From positions 682,001 to 746,000 of the forward strand of contig NW_026251709.1 in the NCBI RefSeq assembly GCF_025024155.1: 64,000 bases of DNA, read 5' to 3'. The first letter of the stretch is position 1, and every line of letters begins with the position of its first letter. Below, one piece after another: positions 35,919-48,090 of this stretch. The position numbers and the translations under genes are program-made. Under the pieces are notes generated by a model. That model saw only the letters and a list, made by a program, of their open reading frames with translations, searched no databases and was not told the origin of the DNA. Origin of the DNA: Gamsiella multidivaricata (lineage: Eukaryota > Mortierellomycota > Mortierellomycetes > Mortierellales > Mortierellaceae).

Positions 35919-38301
35919 TATCGGCGATGGTGTGAAGTGCTTGTCAAATGGGGTTTCTCGAGAGCTCTCGGGCTAGAAGACTGCAATATCGGATGATATT
36001 ACGATGGTGTAACCACAATATACAGCACTTGCAGTAGTATGCGGTATCGACAGTGGACGTGGGAGGAAGTGCACTTTGACTTGGGTAAGGAATAAAGTGT
36101 GAAGCGTAAGCAAATACGATGAATGTTTGGAGACAAAGAAGAACCTACAAAGTCCATGGTACAAATTGCAGTACATGCAGAAGATAGAAAGAAAACCGTA
36201 GGTGAGTCTGATGTTCAATGCAGCAGCGTTATGCTTCATCCGCTTAACTTCCTCCCCTCTTATCTCCATCCATGGCCCGTGACAAACTTACTCAGGCAAC
36301 CCTTCGATTGCTTCAGGTCCAAAAGTGGAAGGAGTGAAGGTATAAAGTATAGTACAGTTGACAGCACTGCAGAAAAGATACTAAGCAATAAAAGTACAAG
36401 GGTGTGCTGGACAGGAAGTGTGAAAAAAAAAAAATAGCAGCAAAATAGAAGGACAGGATGGGGGAAAGGAAAAAGGAGATGTACGCCGTTGCATCAATCA
36501 GGTCATGAAAGAGGAATGGTGAGGGACGAGGGAGGGATGCAATGAGGAAGGAAGGATTGCACAAAGGTTGGGATGAGAAAGGAATCACCAAGAGAAGAGG
36601 CAAGTTGAACCGCTCTTCCACACAAACAACACACGTCGGGTACCGAATGAATTCCCCACAAAGCAACGGTTTTTGTCTCTCTTCTTTGCCATAAGCAAAC
36701 AAAGCAAAGCAGCTCACGGGCTCCTTTCTCTTTTCTTTTGTTCATACGCATAACGCTCCTTTTGTATGCTCTCGCGGAATACTTTGCTTGTTCGTGCTGC
36801 ATGGTGCGTGTGCATCTGTAGACTATTGTGAACCATGAGTAATACTTATTCTCAGCAGCTTTGTGCTTCACATGCAGTTCAGGAAAGATTTGTACTCGTA
36901 CTTTTGTCCATTGTGCCCCTCCTGTCTATCGAACAATGGATCAATAATTACCTCCGCCTATTCTTTGCGGTCTTATCCTCAAACAAAGAGGAGGCTGACT
37001 ACAAATCGGGCAAAATGGCAGCGCAACGTCTCTTTCTTAACTCTTTTTGTCTTCCCGCGCATTTTAAGTTTTCTCCTCGGGCAGTGCGCGTTCTAGGGCG
37101 AGACGAATGATCCATCTGCAGCTTACGAATTCAGTCTACTAAGGACACATAAGCATGGGTACAACCATAGACATGGAGTCTCATCCTCTCTTTCTTGTCA
37201 TGAGCCATGGCCATGTCCAAAGCGATCAGATGAAGACGCGTCCAAGGCGCGTTTCGCCTCCGGCCGGACTCGGTTCCTTACTAATTAGTATCTTCTTCTC
37301 CTGCTGGTCCCTTTGTCTCGGTCCCTGACGTGTATCGTGTGGTCCCTGGTTCCTGAAATTATTTGCGGCTAGTTTCAAGAAACACGTAGACTATTCTTAG
37401 CCTGAACCAGTCTCCATAAGTCAGATTAGGCGCAAAGGGACCTGATCCACTCAGCTCTTGTGGACCCAAGATTGCGCTCAATCGGATGTTTACAAATTGC
37501 TACCCCGTTGCAACCATTTTATCGTTACTGTTTTTTTCTTCTTTGTGCTCCGTAGTTGCCCAAGGCATGTTACGCATTTGCCTGCTTTGCCACTTTGCCA
37601 CTACACGGTCCTCTCATACGCTCACATCCCTCCATCTGCTCCTGCTCAATGCACAAGGAATGCGTAATACGATTCAACGTCGAAACTAGCACAGAGGAGC
37701 AAAGTGTATACTGAATAGGCAGACTGCAGCCTTCAATCTAGACAGCACGTCTCCTTCCTTTTCCAAAAACTCCTCTGCCGCGCTCTTCTTCTAGTATCCA
37801 AAGCAACAGCACTTTCGCTCTCATTGAGTAGGCTCCGTCTTTTTATTTTATTCTCTTTGCTTTCCTGGATGTCGAGTCGCCACCTGTTTCAAAACAGATA
37901 CAACTTTTGCTCCTAATACACCAAACTATGCCACTCTGTTCATCTGGAAGTGGTTGCTCCTATTGGTGTGAGAAAAGCGGGGAGGGAGGGGACACTCCTT
38001 CAGATAGAGAAACTGTGCTGCAAAACCAGCGCCTCCAGGAAATCCCCTTTGGAAACCCCTTTAAGACTATTAGGGATCTCCATTTTCGCTGCCTATGATG
38101 ATCCTCTGGCAACCAAATACTAGCAACCTTGTTCGAATCATGCTGTTCATATATCTTGGATGTCAAAAACGGTTGCAGTTGCACTTTTTTTTTCTCGAAA
38201 AATTTCTAATCTGCCTAGGATCAAGACCTGCTCGTGCAAATAAAGTGAGCTCTACCGGCCATCGTCAATCAAGTCGGCGCAACAGCAGTAACAGCAGCAT
38301 C
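35919..38301. other. Intergenic region between the Sel1 gene and the MscL pseudogene
   Basis: About 2.4 kb. The only ATG-started frame of note, 36835..37110 (91 codons, one hydrophobic stretch), has no recognised similarity. The rest is A/T-rich with scattered pyrimidine runs. Most of it may be promoter and decayed sequence. Confidence 0.5.
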
Positions 38302-39654
38302 ATGTCTTCAAAAAAAAAATCGACAACATCATCAGTTACGCGGACTGTGTGAACGAGACGATTGTGAACATCGACTCTGAGCATGCTGAGATCGATGAAC
38401 AGCCGGGCAGTAGCACCAGCAACCGCAAGGGGCACAAACTGAAGAAATGCATGAGCTTCAATCCCACCAAGGCTGTCATTGGCGGCATCTCCCAGAGTGC
38501 AAACGTTGTCAAGGGTGGAGTCACACAGAGTAAGCGCGCGCTCCACCGCAATGCGTCCATCCGCTCAGGTTTCTGGCTATGACTGGCGATTAACCGGAGG
38601 CCTCTATGCATTTTTGTAGTTCCATATACACCTTAATAGGGAATGGGCTTAACGACGTCGGCGGCGAGCTGACAAACGTTCCCGGCATCAGTCAGGGTGT
38701 GTCTATCCTTGTGGATTATCGCAAATTTCTGGACCGAGGTAATGTGATCGATCTGGCAGTGGCAGTGGTTATCGGTAAGACACTGCATATTGCGTACACA
38801 GAAGACCCTCAGATGTCATACCCCTGGGCGCAGCCCTTTGCCTTTGACGCCACTAACTTTGCTGCACTCTCTTGTTATCCATAAAAAAAATTCGTTCTAC
38901 GCGCCTACAAATAATAAGCGCTGCTTTCACTGCAGTAGGCGTTCGAGTTTTTTTACTCATTTGTAGACGTGGATTGCTTATTCCTCCATATTTTGGTTTG
39001 TTGACGACTGCTTATTACTTCAGATCGTCGGTAGCTTGGTCAAAGACATCATCGCACCCATCCTTGCTCTCGCTTCTGACAGAGCACTTGAAGAAAACTT
39101 TGTGATTTTGCGCAAAAATGGTTCCTTTCCCAGTCCATATGTGAGTATTTCATGATGTAGGGTCGGGTATGAGCATTCCAGCGTTCTTGGAGCAGTACTC
39201 TCATGTTATCCTTGTGTGTAATTCTTATTGAAATAGTACTCGACGCGAGCAGCAGTGAAGGCGAGCGACGCCTTGTCCTAGAACTATGGTAAATTTATCC
39301 AGGGTCATCAACTTCTTCATCATCCCTGCTTGCGTCTTTATCGTTGTCAAAAGTAAGCTCGCTTTTATTCCTAAGTGGCGTACTATCTAGTTATTCGTCT
39401 GCTATCTGTTCTCTCTTCTAGTTTATCAAATGGGTCGAAACACAAAAACGGCTATAACGGAGAAAATATGTCCCTACTGTGCAGAATCCATTAGCCTGAA
39501 GACTGTCCGGTGCGGAAAGTGCACAAGTTGGCTAGATTTGGACGAGTATGCAAAAGCCGAGAGCAGGCTTGCCCAGAGACTGGAAGAAGACGAGCACAGG
39601 GTCGACATCCAAAAGGAGGAGTACTCAATGCATGATGGAGTCAACCGCTACTGA
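38302..39654 (+). pseudogene. mscL: MscL large-conductance mechanosensitive channel, decayed
   Basis: The order of pieces is that of MscL with its optional C-terminal zinc ribbon. Pieces are an N-terminal extension (YADCVNETIVNIDSEH, KKCMSFNPTKAVIGGISQ), TM1 (DYRKFLDRGNVIDLAVAVVI, AAFTA, IVGSLVKDIIAPILALA), a loop (ILRKNGSFPSPY), TM2 (VINFFIIPACVFIVVK) and a ribbon (ICPYCAESISLK, VRCGKCTSWLDL). Splice sites are partly kept. Four lesions break it: an A10 tract at 38310-38319 one base out of frame just after the ATG; a donor at 38774-38776 one base short of joining the AAFTA micro-exon in frame; an in-frame TAG at 39279-39281; and a frameshift near 39300-39304. MscL opens under hypo-osmotic stress; here it is probably dead unless the base calls are wrong. 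Confidence 0.78.
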
Positions 39655-41470
39655 GGCTATGGATGGAAACAGTTGAACCTTCATCACCCGAAAATAGTAT
39701 TTCCCTGCACAATGAGATAAATCCACTCAACTTTATCATAGCAAGCATCGATGACGAATTCAAGGCGCGGTAGCCAGACGTCTAGAACTTTAAATTCCTC
39801 AGTATTTGAGGGCGCCGGTAGCATTCATTCTGGTCGTTCGTCCGAATAGGGCAAATAACGGCCATCTCTACAATCAATCAGGCTCCAGAGGTGTTTTGCC
39901 CGATCCTCCAGCAACTCCTTCCGTGTGAGATCTTCCTGGTCAAGTCCAACAGGCCTTGAGAGACAATTTAAGGTTCTTAACCAAAACCTAGAGAAATCAA
40001 AAATTTAGGATTGGCTACAGAGCGTGCAAATCCAACTCGAGGAAAGCGTAGGAGCTTGACGATGAGTGGACGCGAAATCCACATGAAGGAACGAGAGGCT
40101 GAAATTGAATGGTGGTCATACGCAACACAGCCTTTGATGTAGCTGCGTGGGCTAGAGCGCTAAGAAACGAACAGGAAGGGACGTATAATTTTATTTTCGG
40201 AGCAGACAGATCTGGGGCAATGCGAGACAGAATATATGTCATTAGGATATACGATACATGGGGAAGGCGGGTGCCATTAGGCGTACCATTGGCTGGGCAC
40301 TCATGAGCGGTTGGATAAGTGGATGCGATGCAAAATGTGAACATGTGGGGGCCTTGAGGAATTGCCCGAATGCATACATATGTGGAAACAAGGAGAGAGT
40401 CAGAGAAAGAAACGTGTATATATCATCTTGCATGCATCAGCTGCAGACACCCTATGAGTCTCTTTCTTTTATTTTTTTATAGCGGAGGCGCTCTTAAATG
40501 CACGCACCGGATAGGCTGACCATATAGCTAGCTAGTATGGGCCGTGGCCATGCTGTCATCGGCCCATCGTCCGATTCCCCCCACACGTGCTCTGGACAGG
40601 AGCGGCCGATGCTGGGATGCGAAGTGGGGAATAGACCATTGAGCAGATGCAGGGAGTCCACATGTACCTAAAATTTCATTCATACCCAATCAGAGCGCGT
40701 CTTCTTCACACGACGCATCTGTCGGACATGGCGAACCTGTGCTTCGTTTGTTCAGCTCTCAACCATGGGTGGGATGGGATGGCCATAGAGTAGGGAAGTG
40801 CCCCGCCGGTTAACAGAGGGCAGGGACAAGGACACAGCTTTGGCCATTGATTGTCCCCAGGTGCACTTTTGTCACAGATTGCAGCGATGGTGATGACGAT
40901 GGCAACAAAAGTCTGCATCCCTTGGACATACTTCATCCTTAACCCCCGGCATGATGTCCTGCCCCAAGCTACTGTACGCACCCCCTTGCCTTGCCAAATG
41001 ATTTGCCATCATTGCTTGGTTACCCCGGAACGTGTACTGGATACTGGATACTGTATACCGTATACTGCATGTATGTGTTATTGTTGGATGCGGAGGGAGA
41101 AGAGGAAGGACCTTCCTCTTGATCCTCTTGCACAACGCAGGTGCCTTTTTTCTCTTCTGTTTCTTCTTTTTCTTCTTTTTCTTCTTCCTTTCTCTCTCCC
41201 CTCCTCTCTCTCCCTCCCGCTTTCATTCTCTTTCTTTCTATCTCTCTCTTTTCTATCTCTTTTCTCTTTTTATCTCTTTTCTCTTTCTATCTTTCTTTCT
41301 CTCTTTCTACTCTCTTCTCCTAAAGATCTCTTAAGCAAACTGCGAAGGTGTGCCGGACAGATCTCTTGGATTATCTGATCCATCGTCTGCAGATCCTTTT
41401 CTCTCTCCTAAAGAACGATTCATTTTGTGCTGACAGGGGGGGGCGATCGCAGATTATTCTTTACCGTATC
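39655..41470. other. Intergenic region and leader of the cyclin gene
   Basis: About 1.8 kb. A strong C/T-only tract (41140-41330) precedes the Pho80-type cyclin and is probably in its promoter or 5' leader. Short GATACTG/TATAC direct repeats occur at 41038-41068. No gene is seen. Confidence 0.55.
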
Positions 41471-44127
41471 ATGCAACACCCGTGCCTCGCCTCTCAGCAC
41501 CATCGCACTCGTACCACTGCCACTGCCGACGCCACTGCTATCTCCCACTTCCCTCCTCCTCCTCCTCCTTGCTTAGTCTTGGCTGCTGCTTTCCTTGACC
41601 ACACACAGTCCTCTACATCCTCAGTATCCCCATTGTCCCCAACATCTAGATCAACGTCGTCATCAACAGCACAGCCCCTCCTATCCACAAGCACTGACGC
41701 GACACCAACACACCCCTTCAACAGATCAACATCGGTTCCCCTTTCAGCACCACCGCATCATCAGGCCAGAGCCACAACCAACATTCCACCATCCGTCTCA
41801 CCTGCTGGTACAGCCGAGACGATCGAGTCTACTGCAACACTCGCTAATAAACCTACAGCTGCACTATCCTGTGATCCCTGCATGGCCGAATCCAGCGCAT
41901 CTCAGCAATCGTCTTCCCCACATCGCCATGCATCGGCAGCACCTCTCTCGCCAGCAAACGAACCAGAATTCGATATTGTGCATCATCCTATTAAGGACAC
42001 GTTGCTGATCGTCTCATCGCTGCTCTCCTTGATGGTGCACAAGAACGATAGTCAGTACAACCCCCTCGTCGATCCTGTTACCCTCTTCCACTCACGAGCA
42101 GTTCCTCGGATATCGATCGAATCATATCTTGCTCGAATCCTGCAATTTATTCCATTCACAAACGAGGTCCTGCTCAATGTGCTCGTTCTCCTGGATCGGA
42201 TTGGGGGATTGAGCGGTATGGAGATGACCCTGTCCGGGAGGGTCGAGTTTGGTCAACCCAAGCAAGCGGGGGAATCTTCAGAGCGACTCTTTGGCAACAC
42301 TGCAGCACCCGCTCTACCACCAGTAACAGTTCCCTCGGCATCTACTGCACCAGCAGTAACATCTCCATCAACATCATCACCGACCTCTTCTTCCCGCTCC
42401 TCTCAATCCTGGGCAAGTGTATCAATATCAACCCCTTGTTCAGCATCCAAATCATACGAATTATCTCCCTCGTTCTCGTCGTCACCCTCTTCTCGATCGT
42501 CACCACAAATACCATGGGTAGCACGCTCTTCATATTCTTCGGCACATCCATCGACCTGCAGCAGCGCCTCATATTCCTCCCCGAAGAAAATTTTGCGAGA
42601 CTCACGATCCTCAGCCAACTTGAACTCTGATTCGCCAATGGTGCAGAAACGTGCGAGGGAAGAAGCCGAAGGGAAGGAAGTAGGGGGACCCGACGTGTTT
42701 GGCGACCAACCGCAGCAATATCACCCACACAGCCAACAGGAACAATCACAGCCCCCTCTTCTACAGCATGAGGGCGATAGGGATCCTCCGCGCATTTCAA
42801 AGAAACCCAGGCTTGAACAAGGCCCCTCCTCACCAACAATGTCAGCGCCAAGCATAGCACCCGCAGCGCAGTATACACAACATGCATCTGCTACCATCGA
42901 TGCACACGCCCCAGGCGGATCAACACCAGCGCCGACACCAAAGCTGACGGTCGCCCCAAATGGGTTCCGGATTAACAGCTTCAATATCCATCGACTGCTC
43001 ATCACCTGCCTCATGGTCGCAGCCAAGTTCACGTCAGATCTCTTTTATTCAAACGCCCGATATGCCAAGGTAACTATACTCATATTAAGCTGCCAATAGA
43101 TCTTTAATGCACAATGCAAGATGAATAGTGCACGTTCTTCATTCTCTCGTCCTTTTTGCCTACATTTATTTGTGTCCATTGTGCGTCCATTCTATCACAT
43201 TATATTAAAAAGAGGGCGTTGCATCGAGGAAGCAACATGTGCACAATTATACGCTATAGCTCACTTCATTTTCTCATTCCTTCGCCCCCTCGCTTCAGTC
43301 AGGAAAATTTCTTCATATCAGACAAAAAGTGCTCAGCATCGCACAAACTCATTTTTGAACAGTTATGGAGTGATGTCTTTTTGCAATTATGAGATTAAAC
43401 AAAGATGCCCTTTTATCGGTTTGTGTATTAAATATAGGTTGGCGGTCTTAGCCTATTGGAGCTGAACCAACTCGAGCTCGAGTTCCTCTTTACAACCCGG
43501 TTCGAATTGAATGTCAAGGTTGAGGAGCTCCAGAAGGTTGGTAATGCGCTCTTGCGGTTCAAGAACCACGAGATGATCCCTGAGCAGCCAGCACAGTCTT
43601 TGCAGAATAAGCATCAGGCACCACTTCATGGCCCACAAATGCGTACACCTATTATTGTTGCGGCGAATGGCCATCATAGTAATGTCACCACTACTGCCAC
43701 TTCGGAAGTGACAGGCCATGGCGGTCAGAGCCAGCAGGCGAAGGCAGGCCGCTTCTCGATCCCTTCACCCACCAGTCCACGGAACGGACCCATGTCGGAC
43801 AGAGCTGTTCTGTCGGCTACGCTATGTTCTTCGTCGGCGTCATCGACCACGACAACCAGTGCCCTCGTATCCACCGCCATTGCATCGTCGGACAGCGTCG
43901 GAAACGCACATGGGGCGACGGCGGTTGTCGCCTCTGAGGCGTCGTTACAGCGCCCTCAATTGCTCTCTCCTCCAGAGGAAAAGCACACGTGGGCAGAGAC
44001 CGAGGTTCAGATGACTGAAGAGAGAATCGATCAGGCCCAGGACCAGAAAGAAGCGTCTGGGTCTGCATCCTCAAGTACTGACTCGGCCTTGTCGTCGGAC
44101 CCTTCATCGTCATCATCGCCTTCGTAA
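41471..44127 (+). CDS. Pho80-type cyclin with split cyclin box
   Basis: Two exons (41471..43069, 43438..44127) give 762 residues. Pho80/Pcl cyclins activate the Pho85-class kinase in phosphate, glycogen and cell-cycle control. The first half of the cyclin box is at about residues 166-255 (HHPIKDTLLIVSSLLSLMVH, FHSRAVPRISIESYLARILQ, FTNEVLLNVLVLLDRI). The second half starts near residue 499 (INSFNIHRLLITCLMVAAKF, SNARYAK, then VGGLSLLELNQLELEFLFTT in exon 2). About 240 residues of Ser/Pro-rich sequence separate them. N- and C-terminal tails are also Ser/Thr-rich. The ATG at 41471 is the first in frame; the upstream extension has none. Confidence 0.87.
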
Positions 44128-46959
44128 TCCCAGCACTTTATAGTATTATTGCATGTATATAGTTATATTGTTTTCCTATTTCTTCCTCTTTTTTGTTGTC
44201 TTTTTTTTTTTTTTTGCAGTTCATAGTAGAACATACAAAGTGCTTAGAGTAACTTGCACGCGTATGGTTCTTTGTACATCACATCCAACCTAATACAGCA
44301 TCGTATAGTCAAACATGATCTTCTTGAAGACGCGTTTCCAGGATGCGTACATATGAGGACTGGAAATGGTGTGGTCACATGTTAAGGGTGCAGAGGGCAG
44401 CCGATTTGTTTATTTAGATCGAAAAAATTTTCTTCTTTTTATTTGTTCTTCACACCTTTCCCCCCCCTTCAGTTTCCCCTTCTCCTCAAGGTATGCATTG
44501 TGATCGATTGTTACCCTGACTCGACTTCAACCTCTGTTTCCTTCTTTATTGCCTTCATGGCCAAAGAGTCCCCAGCCTGGATGATCACCTTTCAACAAAT
44601 TCAAACTAGAGTTTCTGAAAGCATACATGTTTATAATGCAAAATCTGAGCCAACATAACCCAAGAACTCTTTGGACCAGTTATCCTCCCTATGGGGTATC
44701 TTTTTTGAACAATTGAATGGTGCGGTTTCTGACGCGTTTGTTTATTTGCATCGATCGATCGATAGATGTGTACCGCCTTACCGGAACGAACTTGGACGGA
44801 CTGAGTCAGCGATGAGAGTTTTTTATTTTTGAAATGGTAAGGATCTATTTTCTCATTCATTTTTTTATTTTCATTTTTTTTCATACTTTTTTTTTTCGTG
44901 ACCACGATCGGAAGAACGCTTTCTTGGACAATTGTCAACTAGGATGAGACATAAGCAATTAAAGCTGGAATTACCGCCTGAATCAACAGTGTTGATAGTT
45001 ATTGCACCCTACTGAAAATTCGACTTTTGCAGAAAAAAAACCAGAAAGATTGCTTCCGATCTATCCTATCCTTCTTTTTTTCTTTCATGCTTCATATCCA
45101 AAGTCGCGTGGGTCTTGAACTAATTTCATCCGCAAAAAATCGGTTTTTCTTTTCGGATTGATTAGATATCTCAATCAAGTCTTCAATGGAAGTGACGCGA
45201 TGAAGTCGTTGTCGTGTTGAGCAGGATAGGAATGTCAATCGGTAAGCATTTTGATATGTTCTTTGACGACGACGCGCTCGATGGGACTGGAGAAAGGGTT
45301 GCCTAAGCTGATGAGCCCTTAAGGGTATGCACTGGGCACTGAAAAAACCATGTGGTCAAGCATATATACGGCCTAGAAAACCGTGGACTGAACCTTAAGC
45401 AACCAATCATCTCAGTCCTTTTCGTCTTTCTCAAGTCGAGACTGTCGAGCTCTGCTTAATATAGATTGAAGTTTCTAACCGGTCTGGTATTATCTTTTGT
45501 CTTTTTTCAGATTGGTAGATTGACTCCTCATTGATCATGCCCTGTTCCTCGCTCTGGAGCATCCATTCTCATGGCACGCAGGATCTTAATTGGTAAGTTC
45601 TCGCGTCCTCGGGTTCATCTCGGTGATTTTTTCTCCTTCCCTTCCGAACGGTTGTTTGTTTTTATTTTTGCATCGAAAATGATGATCCCCTTTTAGATGA
45701 CGAGTCTGAATGTTTATACACTGAGCGGTTTTCGCAAAGTGTTGTTACGTGTTGAGACTCTTTTATAATACCATTCATGCATTTCTGATTTTCTTGCAAG
45801 AATACAACAACCCGTTCTCTCCAGAAAACCCGGGTGCTTGTTGATATACTGTATATTTATTTTTGTTAACGACATTTTTTTAATTATGTCCGTTGGTCAA
45901 AGTAGATCGACTCCTTCATGCGTTCCCAAGTCGCTTTGGCATCGTTTTTTTCAGCTTCAAGTCTGGATCGGATTGAAAAGGTAACGATTGGGACCCATGG
46001 ATCCATGACCCTTCCCTCCTTTGGCGAAAGAAGAAGACCGAAAACTTTTAGTATTTCCTGTCTGCATGAGATGAATTTCAATTAAAAGACAAGCATATGT
46101 CTGAGTTACGATGACACCTTTGACCGACTGATGCATCCCACAAATACGACCACGCGTTCTGAACGGAAGCTCGAGAATAAACAACAACAGAAAACTAATC
46201 GTCCCAACGGTTGTTTGCTTCTGTTGATAGGGTACTGTAACAGGAACATGCCACGGCAACAAAGATTCCTTTGTTCTTTTCCCGAGCGGCCGCACGACTT
46301 GATGATATCTCTTCAAGCAAAGTATCAAAAGGTAAAACACCAACTCCCTTTTTTCTCTCTTTCCATACCTTGGGTGTCTTCCCTGCTCATTCCTCCTTTC
46401 AGCTCAATGATGATTTATTTAATCACGACGGTCAACTTAGCACAAAAGTGCATTGATTATAACGGCTGTGACAGGCCACTACCTTTCTGACTCTGCATGC
46501 TCTCCTTTTGATGCAGAGGTTTTGTTTTGGAGAGAATGGGATTATCGATACACAGTTTTTTTTTTCTTGAACTGTTTTCGCTTGAGATGTTGACATGCAA
46601 ACTCATCGTTTCTGAACGTCCCTTCTTTTGCTTTAGGTATGTTATGGGCTGTCTTTTGTTTAATGTAGTTGATATTATTTACAATGAACAATAAACTGTT
46701 GTCAAAACGAATACTTTTATACTATGTGCCTCGCTTCAGTCTGTGTCTCGCACCAGTCCACGCAAATGATAGAGTTTATTATGTAGCAAGTGACCATTAA
46801 AAATTAATGACACTGCTGTCCTCTGCCACGACTTGATGAGGTATCATGGCAGGGGCATGGTCAATTTCAACACATTATCTACAGAAAAGAAGCAGACGAG
46901 GAAGAAGAAGAAAAAGGATACCGGTTACTCGTGCAACCCCATTCATTATTCATTATCGA
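44128..46959. other. Largest gene-free region of the window
   Basis: About 2.8 kb, T-rich on the plus strand. It holds several sequences that look like splice sites (for example acceptor TTTTTTCAG ending at 45512 and donor GTAAGTTC after 45594) but only very short open frames. A possible non-coding or peptide-level transcript is discussed in the findings. No protein gene could be supported. Confidence 0.5.
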
Positions 46960-47714
46960 TCAACTTTGATCCTTAAGTCGCCCTCGATAGACGCACGTCA
47001 ACATAGAAGGCACTGTTACACTTACGACGATGCTTGACTGCAAAGAGGAAGTAGGCGACGCTGTCGAGTTCTTTGGCATTGACCGAGTTCCAGTGCTTGG
47101 TCGCAGCAGTAACGAGGTCGTCGCGTGCCTTTGACTTTGGTTTCAGCTTGTTTAGCCGGCAATACCGGCGTAATGCTGAGATATCCATATCCGCAAAGTC
47201 GACCTTTTTTGTTTTTGTGCGTAGTTGTATGTCAGACGCGTTCCATTGATGAGGGCGTCCAGCGGTAGTTGTCCAGAGTGATGGGGATCAGAAAAGGGAT
47301 GGTTCACATCGTTGAAGTAGGTAAAATAATAATATTAATATTAATTAGTTCACTGAAGGGACCCGTTACAACAGCCCTGATGCTCCAACCCCTACTCGTA
47401 TCCTTTCATTCAGTCCTTGGCCAGGAGAGGTATGCATCGTGTGTGCTTACAGTGATAAGTGGTGCCTCTGCTTTCCGTTTGGCGGTTCCACTGCTGACTG
47501 TCAAACTGGATCCTTTCTCACCGTGTCCTGTTCCTGAGGAGGAGCGGTCGTTTCCTACTCCTGAGCCAGCACGTTCCAAAACTGCGTTTCCATTGCTGTG
47601 TCCACCGTGTCCCCGTTCAGAGTTTCCCTGGCGGTCGTGCGGGTTGTTGTTGGAAGACTTGGCTCCAGTGGAGGTCGAGGATCCTGCGTCGGATGCCTTT
47701 TGTTTCGGTGCCAT
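46960..47714 (-). CDS. SAP30: SAP30-domain subunit of a Sin3/HDAC complex
   Basis: Three exons (47714..47451, 47203..47026, 46982..46960) give 154 residues. SAP30 tethers Sin3 within the Rpd3-type histone deacetylase complex in the nucleus. The N-terminal 75 residues are Gly/Ser/Asn-rich. The Sin3-binding domain (PF13867 type) is clear in VDFADMDISALRRYCRLNKL, KPKSKARDDLVTAATKHWNS and AKELDSVAYFLFAVKHR. The last exon is only 23 nt and adds RRLKDQS after a 43-nt intron; it is in phase but is the weakest part of the model. The exon-2 acceptor follows an A-rich rather than T-rich tract. It is divergent from KPTN with 376 bp between start codons. Confidence 0.82.
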
Positions 47715-48090
47715 CGAGTCCTGAGTGAGTGAGCGGGCGAGTGTGCGTGCCTTGTCTGAGGAAACAGGCTAGAGCGGGAGAGAGCGAGAACGGGAGCAAG
47801 GATGGGAGCGAGAATAGGAGTGAGTGGGTGAGGTGGAGCGAGACGAAGAGAAGACGAGGCTGAGGAGGAGAAAAGAGGATGGGGAGAGTGGGGGGCGATG
47901 GCAAAGGTGAAAAAGATCAGTGGTTCGCTCGCTGCCCCTCCTCTTGGGCAGGTTCTTCTTTTTCACGGTCACTCCCTTGCGCTCTGCACCCCGTTGGCTG
48001 CATGGATTTCCCCCCCTCCACTTTCCCCTCTGGTGCTCTGGTACAGCCGTGAGCTCTCCTCTCCCCCAGCATCAGGTCGATCCCTCGACA
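47715..48090. other. Shared promoter region of SAP30 and KPTN
   Basis: 376 bp separate the two start codons. The SAP30 side has repeated GAGYG/GGGAG purine motifs (47730-47890). The KPTN side is C/T-rich. No other gene fits. Confidence 0.6.

Noticed and set aside
36835..37110. 91-codon ATG frame with a hydrophobic stretch
   Set aside because: No similarity, no Kozak-like or splice support, and located in a long A/T-rich spacer; too weak to list as a gene.
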